Positions 18,134 through 27,484 of a DNA stretch of 56,199 bases are shown here, one piece after another. Every line of letters starts with the position of its first letter. The first letter of the stretch is position 1. The position numbers were made by a program, and so were the translations under genes. This DNA is from Pleomorphochaeta sp964545735 (GTDB taxonomy: Bacteria; Spirochaetota; Spirochaetia; Sphaerochaetales; Sphaerochaetaceae). The notes under the pieces were generated by a model, which did no database searches, was not told where the DNA came from, and saw only the letters and a list, made by a program, of their open reading frames with translations. The stretch is taken from positions 1-56,199 of the forward strand of contig CAZJGS010000004.1 of NCBI GenBank assembly GCA_964545735.1, in the 5' to 3' direction.

Positions 18134-21061
18134 ATGAGTGAAAAAAAAGCAACTTTAATTAAGCACGTAAAAAGTTCAAATTCTGATGCAGAACCTACAA
18201 CACCAGTAGAAGCTGTATCAACACAAGAAAATCAACCAAAAATTGAGAAGAAAAAAATTATTGTCAAAAAAAAGGTTGTAAGGGTAAAACCACAACCAAA
18301 AACAAGTTCAAAATCTACTACAAGTAGTACTGGTTCTGACATTAAGGCAACAGGCAAGGGCGATTCAGTTCCTCGTGCAAAAGAACATGAAGTAAAAAAA
18401 CGTATAATAAAAAAAACCAATATTGGTAAAGGATCTTCTCCTTTACATACTGGTCCTGTAATTATAAAAAGTACAAACCTTCCTCCAGTACCTAACCAAG
18501 GTAAGACTGCTAAAGATCATGCAGAATGGCAAAGTAAAAATGCTGGAAAAGTTGTTCAACCAAGTACTAATAATGTAGCACCTCGTGTTGCAGGTACCGT
18601 TGGTGGTAAACCTGTACCAGGTTCTAGAAATTATAATAGTAGACCTAGAAGTAATTATCAAGGAAATAATCCCCAGGGTGCTGGCGGTTACAGACCTAAT
18701 AATAACCCTCAAGGTGCTGGTGGTTACAGACCAAACAACCCTCAAGGTGCTGGCGGTTACAGACCTAATAACAACCCTCAAGGTGCTGGTGGTTACAGAC
18801 CAAACAACCCTCAAGGTGCTGGTGGTTACCGACCAAATAACCCTCAAGGTGCCGGTGGTTACAGACCAAATAATAACCCTCCAGGTGCTGGCGGTTACAG
18901 ACCAAATAATAACCCACCAGGTGCTGGTGGTTACAGACCTAATAACAACCCTCAAGGTGCTGGTGGTTACAGACCAAACAATAATCAAGGTGGTTTTAAT
19001 AGACCAAACAACAACCAAGGCGGGTTTAATAGACCAGCTGGTGGCGGAGCAAGACCTCCTTTTAACAGAAATAATAATTCTAATAATGGTGGTGGTTTTA
19101 ACCGTCCTAATTCTAATAATGGTGCTCCAGCTCCAAATGCTTTTGGTAATGACAAAACAAAGAAAAAAACATTTAGAAAGAAAAATAACACATATCAAAA
19201 ACGTGATGCAACAATGGAAAAACAATTCCAAATGCAACGTAAGATTGAACAAGCAGCTGCAAAACTTGCAGCAGTTCCAAAATCAATTGATATTATGGAA
19301 GCAATTACAGTTGCTGATTTAGCAAAAAAAATGCATTTGAAGGCTACTGATATTATTGCAAAGTTATTGACTATGGGCATGATGGTTACGATTAACCAAC
19401 AAGTTGACCATGAAACTGCAGAAATCATTGCTGGTGAATTTAACTGTAAAGTAAACCTTGTTTCACTTTATGATGAAACTTTGATTGAATCAGAAGACGA
19501 TATTGCATCAGATATGGAAGAAAGAGCTCCAATTGTTACTATTATGGGTCACGTTGATCATGGTAAAACAAAATTATTGGATGCAATTAGATCTACAAAT
19601 GTTGCTGATGGTGAATTTGGTGGTATTACTCAACACATTGGTGCTTATAAAGTAGCATTGAAAGATAGGGGTGATATTGTATTTTTAGATACACCAGGTC
19701 ACGCTGCTTTTACTCTAATGAGATCTCGTGGTGCACAAATTACTGATATAGTTATATTAGTAGTAGCTGCAAATGACGGAGTAATGCCTCAAACTAGAGA
19801 AGCTATTGACCATGCAAAAGCTGCAAAAGTACCAATAATTGTAGCAATAAACAAATGTGATTTACCTGAATCAAATCCGGATAGAGTAATGCAACAATTA
19901 TCTGACTTAGGTTTAATGCCAGAAGAATGGGGTGGTCAAACTTTATATTGCAAAATTTCTGCTTTAAAGAAAGAAGGTATTGAAGAATTATTAGATACTA
20001 TTTTATTACAAAGTGAAATTTTAGAATTAAAAGCAAGCCCTCATTGTAGAGCTGAAGGTAAAATTATTGAATCAAGAATCGACCAAGGTCGTGGTACTGT
20101 AGCTTCAATTCTTATTGAAAAAGGTACATTAAGACAAGGTGATTATTATGTAGCAGGTATTTATTCTGGTAGAGTAAGAGCTATGTTTGATGATGATGGT
20201 AATAAGATTGCAGAAGCTGGACCATCAACTCCAGTTGAAATAATTGGTTTATCAAATATCCCTTCTGCAGGAGACCCTTTCCAAGTAACAGCTGATGAAA
20301 AGCAAGCTCGACAAGTTGGAGACAAACGTCAAGAACTAGAGAGAATGGGCGCTAATAAAAACGGTAATAAATTTACCCTTGAAACCTTGTTTGATAAAGT
20401 TCAAGAAGGTACTATTGAAAGCTTTAATGTTATAATTAAAGGTGATGTACAGGGTAGTGTTGAAGCATTACAAAGTTCATTAGAGAATTTATCAACTAGT
20501 GAAATTAGACTAAATGTAATTAGATCAAGTGCAGGTGCTATTATTGAAAGTGATATTACCTTAGCTTCCGCTTCTTCTGCATTAGTAATTGGATTTAATG
20601 TAAGACCTACTCCAAGAGCTGCTGCTCTAGCAGAAGCAGAAAAGGTAGAAATTAGAAAATATAATATTATTTACGATGTAGTAGATGATGTTAGAGATGC
20701 TATGGAAGGAATGTTATCACCAATTATTAAAGAAAATGATATTGGTAGTGTTGAAGTTAGAGATATCTTCAAAGTTCCTAAAATTGGTGTTATTGCTGGT
20801 TGTTATGTACTTACTGGAAAAGTTAAGAGAAAGAGCCTTGTAAGAGTAATTAGAGATAGTGTTCAAGTAAGCAAAACCTTAATCAAGTTATCTTCACTTA
20901 AGAGATTTAAAGATGATGCTAAAGAAGTTTCAAATGGCTTTGAATGTGGTATTGGTTTAGAAAACTTCCAAGACTTAAAAGTTGGAGACATTCTCGAAGT
21001 TGTAGAAGAAGAGAAAGTAGCTAGAAAATTAGAAGATGGAATAAAAAATGAGTCAGTATAG
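18134..21061 (+). CDS. infB: Translation initiation factor IF-2
   Basis: GTPase that brings initiator tRNA to the 30S subunit. The 975-residue protein has a lysine-rich N-terminus, a long Asn/Gly/Pro repeat region (about residues 178-320), the IF2_N domain (ITVADLAKKMHLKATDIIAKL), and the GTPase core with GHVDHGKT (G1), DTPGHAAF (G3) and NKCDLP (G4), followed by domains II-IV. It is longer than usual because of the repeats. It overlaps rbfA by 14 bases, so the two are translationally coupled. Confidence 0.97.
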   Translation: MSEKKATLIKHVKSSNSDAEPTTPVEAVSTQENQPKIEKKKIIVKKKVVRVKPQPKTSSKSTTSSTGSDIKATGKGDSVPRAKEHEVKKRIIKKTNIGKGSSPLHTGPVIIKSTNLPPVPNQGKTAKDHAEWQSKNAGKVVQPSTNNVAPRVAGTVGGKPVPGSRNYNSRPRSNYQGNNPQGAGGYRPNNNPQGAGGYRPNNPQGAGGYRPNNNPQGAGGYRPNNPQGAGGYRPNNPQGAGGYRPNNNPPGAGGYRPNNNPPGAGGYRPNNNPQGAGGYRPNNNQGGFNRPNNNQGGFNRPAGGGARPPFNRNNNSNNGGGFNRPNSNNGAPAPNAFGNDKTKKKTFRKKNNTYQKRDATMEKQFQMQRKIEQAAAKLAAVPKSIDIMEAITVADLAKKMHLKATDIIAKLLTMGMMVTINQQVDHETAEIIAGEFNCKVNLVSLYDETLIESEDDIASDMEERAPIVTIMGHVDHGKTKLLDAIRSTNVADGEFGGITQHIGAYKVALKDRGDIVFLDTPGHAAFTLMRSRGAQITDIVILVVAANDGVMPQTREAIDHAKAAKVPIIVAINKCDLPESNPDRVMQQLSDLGLMPEEWGGQTLYCKISALKKEGIEELLDTILLQSEILELKASPHCRAEGKIIESRIDQGRGTVASILIEKGTLRQGDYYVAGIYSGRVRAMFDDDGNKIAEAGPSTPVEIIGLSNIPSAGDPFQVTADEKQARQVGDKRQELERMGANKNGNKFTLETLFDKVQEGTIESFNVIIKGDVQGSVEALQSSLENLSTSEIRLNVIRSSAGAIIESDITLASASSALVIGFNVRPTPRAAALAEAEKVEIRKYNIIYDVVDDVRDAMEGMLSPIIKENDIGSVEVRDIFKVPKIGVIAGCYVLTGKVKRKSLVRVIRDSVQVSKTLIKLSSLKRFKDDAKEVSNGFECGIGLENFQDLKVGDILEVVEEEKVARKLEDGIKNESV
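18665..18976 (+). repeat. Tandem coding repeats in infB: nine copies of NN(N)P(Q/P)GAGGYRP
   Basis: Nine consecutive 33- or 36-base units encode 11- or 12-residue repeats that differ only in two or three Asn codons and Gln/Pro; two shorter NNNQGGFNRP units follow at 18977-19039. The DNA copies are nearly identical, differing mostly at third codon positions, so the copy number is likely to vary between strains. The predicted protein segment is disordered. Confidence 0.95.
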
Positions 21062-21404
21062 TCAAAAAAGAATTGAAACTAAAATTGAAGAAGCAATAAG
21101 TACTTTAATTGTAAAGGGTGAAATTAAAAACCATAATGTAAGTACTTTATGTTCTGTATCAAGAGTTAGTGTCTCTCACGATAATGCTTATGCAACAATT
21201 TTTATTACAAGTGTTTTAACTGATGGATCACTAGAAAGAAGTGTAGCAGGTTTGCAAAAAGCTGCTCCATTTATACAAGGTCGTTTAGGAAAATTCTTGG
21301 CAACAAGAAATACTCCTAAATTGACTTTTAAAGCGGATACCTCATTTAAAGATGCACAAAAAATAAATAATTTAATTGATTCGCTGGAATATCATGGGGA
21401 CTAA
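21048..21404 (+). CDS. rbfA: Ribosome-binding factor A
   Basis: RbfA binds the 30S subunit near the 5' helix of 16S rRNA during late assembly. The 118-residue protein fits the family in length and shows its KH-like layout: RIETKIEEAISTLIV at the start, SVSRVSVSHDNAYATIFI in the middle and APFIQGRLGKFLATRNTPKLTFKADTS at the C-terminus. It starts inside the end of infB and its end overlaps truB, as in the conserved operon. Confidence 0.93.
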   Translation: MSQYSQKRIETKIEEAISTLIVKGEIKNHNVSTLCSVSRVSVSHDNAYATIFITSVLTDGSLERSVAGLQKAAPFIQGRLGKFLATRNTPKLTFKADTSFKDAQKINNLIDSLEYHGD

Positions 21405-22302
21405 TTCACACATATTATTAACCAATAAACCTAAAGATGTAACTTCGTTTAGATCTTTAGGTTCAATTAAAAGAACTGTTGACAAAAAAGTAGGCCATGC
21501 AGGAACCTTAGATAAGTTTGCTCATGGTCTTATGATTGTATTAACAGGCTCGACTACTAAATTAAATCAATTGTTTTCAACCTTGGATAAAACCTATTTG
21601 GCAACTATAAGATTTGGAGAGCAAACCACAACCCTAGATACTGAAGGGGAAGTTGTTGCCACAGCTGATATTCCTAGTTTAGAAACTATTAAATATTCTA
21701 TAGCCAAGAATTTTACTGGGAAAATAATGCAAGCTCCCCCTATTTACTCAGCGATTCATATAGATGGTAAAAGAGCCTATAAAATTGCCAGAAGTGGTCA
21801 AGAAGTTGAAATGCCAGAGAGAGAAACAACTATTAATAGTTTTAATATTATTTCTTTTAATAACCAAGATTTAGTTTGTGAAATTAGTGTATCGAAGGGT
21901 ACCTATATAAGATCTATTGCTAGAGACTTAGCTTTAAGTTGTGATTCAAGAGGATATTTAGTTGATTTAATTAGAACATCAATTGGACCTTTTAAATTAG
22001 ATGAAGCAATAACTACTGAAAGTGTAGAAGAAATAAACAGTGGTTTACACAAAACAGATAATTATTTAAAAAGACTCGATTCTGTTTCAGTTTACAAAAT
22101 TGAAAATGAGTATTTATTTGACTTAGCAAACGGTAAAAAACCCTCTTTTTCTATATTAGAAGCAGTGGATGTTAAAGATAGTGCTTATTATGGGGCTATT
22201 TATTCAAATGATGATATACTAAGATGTGTATTAAAACTTGATGAAAACAAACAAATAGAAAAAATCTTATGTCAAATAAATCCATGTTTTGATAGGTTGT
22301 AA
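21394..22302 (+). CDS. truB: tRNA pseudouridine(55) synthase TruB
   Basis: Makes pseudouridine 55 in the T-loop of tRNAs. About 302 residues from the ATG at 21394; the open frame extends to a TTG at 21376, but that start has no ribosome binding site of its own. The catalytic motif GHAGTLDKFAHGLMIV carries the Asp nucleophile (normally GTLDPxATG, so the two residues after LD and the ATG are changed to KFAHG). Also seen are KTYLATIRFGEQTTTLDTEG and CSKGTYIRSIARDL-like sequence (here SKGTYIRSIARDLA). It overlaps rbfA by 11 bases and is followed closely by ribF. Confidence 0.94.
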   Translation: MGTNSHILLTNKPKDVTSFRSLGSIKRTVDKKVGHAGTLDKFAHGLMIVLTGSTTKLNQLFSTLDKTYLATIRFGEQTTTLDTEGEVVATADIPSLETIKYSIAKNFTGKIMQAPPIYSAIHIDGKRAYKIARSGQEVEMPERETTINSFNIISFNNQDLVCEISVSKGTYIRSIARDLALSCDSRGYLVDLIRTSIGPFKLDEAITTESVEEINSGLHKTDNYLKRLDSVSVYKIENEYLFDLANGKKPSFSILEAVDVKDSAYYGAIYSNDDILRCVLKLDENKQIEKILCQINPCFDRL

Positions 22303-22305
22303 AGA

Positions 22306-23094
22306 GTGAAAACAATATTATTAGATGAATTTATTAAAGAGAATAATGAATATTTAAATAAAGATATTGCACTTTGCATTGGTGTTTTTGATGGAATACA
22401 TTTAGGACATCAACAAATTTTAGAAAAAGTAGTTCATAGCGAGTTATATTCTGTTGTAATGACTTTTAATTCTAATCCTAAAATGAAAAGTGGAAGAAAA
22501 ACTTTTGAAAAACCACTAATAACAAATAATCTTAAAACTAGGATTTTTAGTGAAATGGGCTTTGACTTGCAGGTAATTATTGACTTTTCTCGAGAAATCA
22601 GTAAACTTACAGCAGATGAGTTTTTACAAACATTGTGTAGAAACTTAAATATTAAGAAATTAATTGTAGGAGAAGATTTTCAATTAGGTAATCCAAGAGC
22701 TTCTTTAAAGGCTTTTGAATTGCAAGAACATCTTTCTTCTTATTCCAGTGAAACTATGGTAGTTATTACCAAAGCTATTGTCAGTAATGATAATAAGGTA
22801 ATTAGTTCTTCTAGAATAAGACATTTAATAAATAAGGGTAAAATGGACGTTGTTCATAGTTTACTCGGCAGAGAGTATTTGCTGGATTTGGGGGTAACAC
22901 CTTCCCAATTTTCTGGTAGCTCCTTGTTAATTGATGCAGATAAAGTAAAACAGTTACTTCCTTGTTGTGGTACATTTACTGGATTCTGGGTTGAAGGTAA
23001 TTTACTAGCTTCTATTGTTCTAGAAGCAAAGATGCTAAAAATTACTCCATACCCACCATCATCTGCGAAAAATATGATTCTAGCAATAAGCTAG
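22306..23094 (+). CDS. ribF: RibF-type FAD synthetase (FMN adenylyltransferase), no clear riboflavin kinase domain
   Basis: Transfers AMP to FMN to make FAD. The 262-residue protein starts with GTG preceded by AAAGA. The nucleotidyltransferase domain is well kept: CIGVFDGIHLGHQQIL (about 24-39), VVMTFNSNPK and ISSSRIRHLI (about 166-175). After GREYLLDLG the flavokinase signature (GFPTAN and the following NPTF region) cannot be found; only about 75 residues remain, against about 130 in bifunctional RibF. The enzyme is probably adenylyltransferase only, or its kinase domain has diverged strongly. Its place between truB and rpsO is the usual one. Confidence 0.88.
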   Translation: MKTILLDEFIKENNEYLNKDIALCIGVFDGIHLGHQQILEKVVHSELYSVVMTFNSNPKMKSGRKTFEKPLITNNLKTRIFSEMGFDLQVIIDFSREISKLTADEFLQTLCRNLNIKKLIVGEDFQLGNPRASLKAFELQEHLSSYSSETMVVITKAIVSNDNKVISSSRIRHLINKGKMDVVHSLLGREYLLDLGVTPSQFSGSSLLIDADKVKQLLPCCGTFTGFWVEGNLLASIVLEAKMLKITPYPPSSAKNMILAIS

Positions 23095-23109
23095 ACAAAG
23101 GGTATCTAA

Positions 23110-23376
23110 ATGATAACTAAAGAAGAAAAAGCTCAAGTTGTTGCCAAATTTGGTAATTCTGACACTAACACAGGAAGTACTCACGTACAAGTTGCTTTAT
23201 TAACTGCACGTATTAATGACTTGCAAGGCCATTTTAAAGCTAATCCTAAAGATCATGCTTCAAGACGTGGCTTATTACAAATGGTAGGTCAAAGAAGAAG
23301 ATTGCTTCGTTATTTAAAGAATACCAACATTGACGAATACAGAACTTTGATTGCTGAATTAGGAATCAGAAAGTAA
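23110..23376 (+). CDS. rpsO: 30S ribosomal protein S15
   Basis: Primary 16S rRNA-binding protein of the platform of the small subunit. 88 residues, the normal length, with the family sequences GSTHVQVALLTARINDLQGHFKANPKDHASRRGLLQMVGQRRRLL in two blocks (QVALLTARINDLQGHF; DHASRRGLLQMVGQRRRLLR). It is followed by a strong terminator (23395-23438) and then pnp, the standard rpsO-pnp pairing. Confidence 0.98.
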   Translation: MITKEEKAQVVAKFGNSDTNTGSTHVQVALLTARINDLQGHFKANPKDHASRRGLLQMVGQRRRLLRYLKNTNIDEYRTLIAELGIRK

Positions 23377-23394
23377 TTACTATTAATTATTTAG

Positions 23395-23438
23395 ATATTG
23401 GAGAAAAGTTGAAATACAATTCTCCAATATTTTTTTTT
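23395..23438 (+). terminator. Rho-independent terminator after rpsO
   Basis: Perfect 11-bp stem ATATTGGAGAA (23395-23405) / TTCTCCAATAT (23420-23430) followed by eight T residues. It separates the rimP operon from pnp. Confidence 0.93.
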
Positions 23439-23510
23439 GCAAACAGTTATACATTGTAAAATATAAAAAAATAGGTAATAATATACAAAAGAATTTTTAA
23501 AATAGGGCTA

Positions 23511-23527
23511 GTTTCTAGAATAGAAAC
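23511..23527 (+). promoter_or_regulatory. Hairpin in the pnp leader
   Basis: GTTTCTA-GAA-TAGAAAC is a perfect 7-bp stem with a 3-base loop, 50 bases before the pnp start and not followed by T residues. In enterobacteria a leader stem-loop is cut by RNase III and used by PNPase to control its own mRNA; the same role here is inference. Confidence 0.5.
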
Positions 23528-23576
23528 ACAAATGAAAGAACTATTAATAAAGAACAAAAAGAATAAGGAATAAGAA

Positions 23577-25775
23577 ATGTTTGAAACAAAAAAATCAAGT
23601 GTTCAAATTGGGGATGACACCCTAGTATTTGAAACCGGAAAAATTGCAAAGCAAGCTAGCGGTGCGGTTTATGCTAAATTTGGTGGAAGTGCTGTTATAG
23701 CAACAGTTTGTTGCGGAAGAGCTCCATCAGAACCAATCGATTATGTACCATTATCAGTTGAGTACAACGAAAAATATTATGCTGCTGGAAAAATCCCTGG
23801 TGGTTTTTTAAAAAGGGAAGCCCGCCCTAAAGATAAAGAAATACTAATAAGCAGATTAATTGATAGACCTCTGAGACCTTTATTTGATAAAGCTTTTGGT
23901 AGAGAAATTCAAGTTGTACCAACAGTTGTATCAACCGACCAAATTAACACACCAGATATCATTGCAATAAATGCGGCTTCAGCTGCTGTTACTATTAGTG
24001 ATATTCCTTTTGATGGCCCAATTGCAGCTGTTAGAATGGGTAAAATTGGTGATGAATATATTGTAAATCCAACTTTTCAACAAATTGAAAAGTGTTCATT
24101 AGAAATTATTGTAGCTGGTACTATGGATGGTATTACTATGGTAGAAGGTGGAGCAAAAGAAGTTAGCGAAGAAGAAATGCTTGAAGCTATTGCCTTAGCT
24201 CATCCTGTTATTAAAGACTTATGTAAAGCTCAATTAGAACTTAAAAAATTAGCTGGTAAAGAAAAACTTCCTGTTTTTGTACCAGAAATTGACCTTTCTT
24301 GGTTAGCCCCTGTAAAAGAATTTGCTTATCCTTTGGTTAAAAAAGCATCGTTCGTTATTGGTAAAATGGAAAGATATGCAGCTTTAAAAGAAGCTCACGT
24401 AGCTGTTGAAGAAAAATTTGCTGAATTAATTGCAGAAGATGCTTCTTATAAAGGCCAATTGGCTAAAATGTATGATGATCTAGAATATGTAATATTAAGA
24501 AAATCAATTTTAGATGATGGTGTTAGAACTGATGGTCGTAAAGTAACAGATATCAGACCTATTACTTGTGAAGTTGGATTATTAGCAAAAACTCATGGAT
24601 CAGCTTTATTTACTAGAGGTGAAACTCAAGCTCTTGCAACAACTACTCTAGGTACAGCAAGTGATGAGCAAATGTTTGATACCATTGATGGTGATAAACA
24701 TTTTTCATCCTTCATGCTTCACTATAACTTCCCTCCATACTCAGTAGGAGAATGTGGAAGACTTGGTACCGGTAGAAGAGAAATTGGTCACGGTCACTTA
24801 GCTCAAAGAGCATTAAGTGCAATCATTCCAAGTAAAGATGTGTTCCCTTATACAATTAGAATTGTATCAGAGATTATGGAATCCAATGGTTCCTCTTCAA
24901 TGGCTTCAGTTTGTGGTGGATGTTTGTCCTTAATGGATGCTGGTGTTCCAATCAAAAAACCTGTTGCTGGTATTGCAATGGGACTAATCACAGAAGGTGC
25001 AGACTATTCAAATTATGTTGTTTTATCTGATATTCTTGGTGAAGAAGATCATTTAGGTGATATGGACTTTAAAGTAACTGGTACTGAAGAAGGAATAACT
25101 GCTTTCCAAATGGATATCAAAATTGCAGGTGTTACACCAGAAATTATGACCAAAGCTTTACAACAAGCTAAAGATGGTAGATTACATATTCTTAATATCA
25201 TGAATAAAGAAATTTCAACACCAAGAAAAGAAATCAATGTGAATGCACCAAAAATTTTAACAATGAAAGTTGCTGAAGAAAAAATTGGAGCTATTATTGG
25301 TACTGGTGGTAAAACTATTAAAGGTATTGCTCTACAAACTGGTGCTGAAGTTAATATTGCTGATGATGGAACTGTTACAATCTATGGTAAAAATAGTGCT
25401 GCAGCTCAACAAGCAATTGATTTAGTTAAATCAATTATTGAAGAACCAGAACCAGGTAGAATTTATCAAGGTACAGTTAAGAGAATAATGGACTTTGGTG
25501 CATTTATTGAAATTTTACCAGGTAAAGAAGGTCTTTGCCATATTTCAAAATTAGCTAAAGAACGTGTTAAAACTGTTGATGAAGTTTTAACTATTGGTCA
25601 AGAAATTTCTGTTAAATTAATGGAAGTTGATAGACAAGGTAGATTAAATCTTTCTTATGTTGATGCACTATATCCAAATGAAAGTAGTGAAAAGAAACCT
25701 TTTGAAAAAACAGAAAACAAAGATTCTGATAGAAGGGATAGTAAACCTTATAACAAACCAGGTTTTAAAAAATAA
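23577..25775 (+). CDS. pnp: Polyribonucleotide nucleotidyltransferase (PNPase)
   Basis: 3'-to-5' phosphorolytic exoribonuclease of RNA turnover. The 732-residue protein has two RNase PH domains (the first with GGFLKREARPKDKEILISRLIDRP; the second with RTDGRKVTDIRPI and VCGGCLSLMDAGVPI), an alpha-helical linker, a KH domain (GAIIGTGGKTIKGI) and a C-terminal S1 domain (GTVKRIMDFGAFIEILPGKEGLCHISKL), then a short charged tail. The ATG follows AATAAGGAATAAGAA. Its stop overlaps the dut start by one base. Confidence 0.98.
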   Translation: MFETKKSSVQIGDDTLVFETGKIAKQASGAVYAKFGGSAVIATVCCGRAPSEPIDYVPLSVEYNEKYYAAGKIPGGFLKREARPKDKEILISRLIDRPLRPLFDKAFGREIQVVPTVVSTDQINTPDIIAINAASAAVTISDIPFDGPIAAVRMGKIGDEYIVNPTFQQIEKCSLEIIVAGTMDGITMVEGGAKEVSEEEMLEAIALAHPVIKDLCKAQLELKKLAGKEKLPVFVPEIDLSWLAPVKEFAYPLVKKASFVIGKMERYAALKEAHVAVEEKFAELIAEDASYKGQLAKMYDDLEYVILRKSILDDGVRTDGRKVTDIRPITCEVGLLAKTHGSALFTRGETQALATTTLGTASDEQMFDTIDGDKHFSSFMLHYNFPPYSVGECGRLGTGRREIGHGHLAQRALSAIIPSKDVFPYTIRIVSEIMESNGSSSMASVCGGCLSLMDAGVPIKKPVAGIAMGLITEGADYSNYVVLSDILGEEDHLGDMDFKVTGTEEGITAFQMDIKIAGVTPEIMTKALQQAKDGRLHILNIMNKEISTPRKEINVNAPKILTMKVAEEKIGAIIGTGGKTIKGIALQTGAEVNIADDGTVTIYGKNSAAAQQAIDLVKSIIEEPEPGRIYQGTVKRIMDFGAFIEILPGKEGLCHISKLAKERVKTVDEVLTIGQEISVKLMEVDRQGRLNLSYVDALYPNESSEKKPFEKTENKDSDRRDSKPYNKPGFKK

Positions 25776-26215
25776 TGGTTGATATTGTTGTTGAAACAAA
25801 GTTAGAAAAAGGTTCAATCCTTCCAAAACAAACAACTGCTTTGAGTGCTGGATCTGATATTTCAGCACAGCTCTCAAAGCCATTTACTTTAAAAGCTGGA
25901 GAGTTTGCTTTAATTCCAACTGGATTAAAAATTGCTTTACCACCAGGCTTTGAAGCTCAAGTGAGAGCTAGAAGTGGATTAGCTGCAAAGTTTGGTGTTA
26001 CAGTTTTAAATTCTCCTGGAACTATAGATGCTGATTATCGTGGTGAAGTTAAAGTAATATTAATTAATCATGGTAAAAACGATTTTATTATTAACGATAA
26101 GGATAGAATTGCACAATTTGTAATTGCTCCAGTTATTAGTACAACTTTTTTACAAGTAAAAGACTTGGATGTTACAGATCGTGGAGAAGGTGGTTTTGGA
26201 TCAACAGGAGTTTAA
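25775..26215 (+). CDS. dut: Deoxyuridine 5'-triphosphate nucleotidohydrolase
   Basis: Hydrolyses dUTP to dUMP and pyrophosphate, which keeps uracil out of DNA. The 146-residue trimeric-type dUTPase shows all five motifs: AGSDISA (I, about 26), RSGLAAKFGV (II), GTIDADYRGEVKV (III), DRIAQFVI (IV) and RGEGGFGSTG (V, C-terminus). The start overlaps the pnp stop in TAATG, so translation is coupled. Confidence 0.97.
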   Translation: MVDIVVETKLEKGSILPKQTTALSAGSDISAQLSKPFTLKAGEFALIPTGLKIALPPGFEAQVRARSGLAAKFGVTVLNSPGTIDADYRGEVKVILINHGKNDFIINDKDRIAQFVIAPVISTTFLQVKDLDVTDRGEGGFGSTGV

Positions 26216-26218
26216 ATT

Positions 26219-27484
26219 TTGATTTTGAAAATGAAGAAAAAGCAATTATTTAAATTTATAGGGCAAGAATATATTCTTGCCTTCTTAGTTGCATTTGTTT
26301 TTTTCTTTTTTATTTTTTTTATCAATCAAATTTTATTGCTTGCTAGAAGAATTCTTCTTAGTAATGTTGATTTTTTTACTATGTTACGTCTTGTTATATT
26401 AGCCATCCCTCAATTTTTATTATATACATTTCCTTTTGCTTCTTTAAGTGCGGCCGCAATGGTGATAGGGGAGCTTAATTCTTCAAATGAAATACTTGCT
26501 CTTAGAAGTTCTGGTTTTTCAATGAAAGACATCTACACACCAATAATTAGTATCTCACTTATAATTTCTATTTTGTGTTTTTTGATTGCAGATATTTTAA
26601 TGCCATTTAGCGCTAGTAAATATCAACAATTATATATTGAATTATTAACTAAAAGTCCAGGCGTCGAATTAAAAAGTAATTCCAGTAATGTTTTTGATGA
26701 TTTTTTAATTACAAATGGAAGTGTCAAAGATAGTACAATAAATGATATCATAATATTAAAAACAAGTAATAACGGGGATACTTCAATGTTAATTGACTCT
26801 AAAAAAGGTGAATTAAAGTTAATAGATATTGATAATCTAATTTATACCCTGGAATTAGATACGCCTAAAATACTTTTTACAAATTTAAATAACCCAAATT
26901 TTTGGCAAACTACAAAAGCTAGTAAAGCCATTTATTATATTGATTTTTCCTCAACTCTTTCAAGAGTCAGTGCAAATTTACCATCCAACTTCTCTAGTGT
27001 GGATTTAATAAATAAAATTACCAAAAATAAAATAAATCTCAATAATAATATTGAAAATGTTGTTACTCTTAATAGTTCTACAATATTAAATTTATCTAAA
27101 AACTTTTATACCAATAACAGTATGAATAATATAAACATGAACTCTTTTGTGGATGATTATAATTATTACCCATTAATTGATCTTTATCCAATAGATTTTT
27201 ATCTTCAGTATTATAGAGCAGAGTTGTACAAAAAATTTGCTTTAAGTGCAGCTTGTTTTTTCTTGATATTAATAACTATTCCCTTGTCCTACTTAAAATT
27301 TAAGCATGGTAGGCTAGTTGGCTTTGGTATTTCTATGTTTGTAGCAGTATTATATTGGTATTTATTATTTTTAGCTCAACTTAAAACCTTTAGTTTTCCA
27401 CTAAATCCTTTATTTTTGATGTGGGCACCAAATATAATAATTTTAGTAGTATCTTTGATTTTTATAAAGATCTGGAGAAATTAA
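26219..27484 (+). CDS. lptF: LptF/LptG-family permease (first copy)
   Basis: Membrane subunit of the LptB2FG-type transporter that extracts lipopolysaccharide-like lipids from the inner membrane. About 421 residues with the YjgP/YjgQ layout: N-terminal membrane helices (about 12-130), a periplasmic beta domain of about 180 residues rich in Asn, and three C-terminal helices (about 335-420). The motif GELNSSNEILALRSSGFSM is the family cytoplasmic coupling loop. The TTG at 26219 has AGGAG eight bases before it; the ATG at 26231 is an alternative. It overlaps the next permease gene by one base. Confidence 0.88.
   Translation: MILKMKKKQLFKFIGQEYILAFLVAFVFFFFIFFINQILLLARRILLSNVDFFTMLRLVILAIPQFLLYTFPFASLSAAAMVIGELNSSNEILALRSSGFSMKDIYTPIISISLIISILCFLIADILMPFSASKYQQLYIELLTKSPGVELKSNSSNVFDDFLITNGSVKDSTINDIIILKTSNNGDTSMLIDSKKGELKLIDIDNLIYTLELDTPKILFTNLNNPNFWQTTKASKAIYYIDFSSTLSRVSANLPSNFSSVDLINKITKNKINLNNNIENVVTLNSSTILNLSKNFYTNNSMNNINMNSFVDDYNYYPLIDLYPIDFYLQYYRAELYKKFALSAACFFLILITIPLSYLKFKHGRLVGFGISMFVAVLYWYLLFLAQLKTFSFPLNPLFLMWAPNIIILVVSLIFIKIWRN

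Noticed and set aside
18443..19252. Long open frames opposite and out of step with the infB repeat region
   Set aside because: They follow the repeat period of infB and have low-complexity Val/Thr/Ser composition; the infB frame is the only one with known domains.
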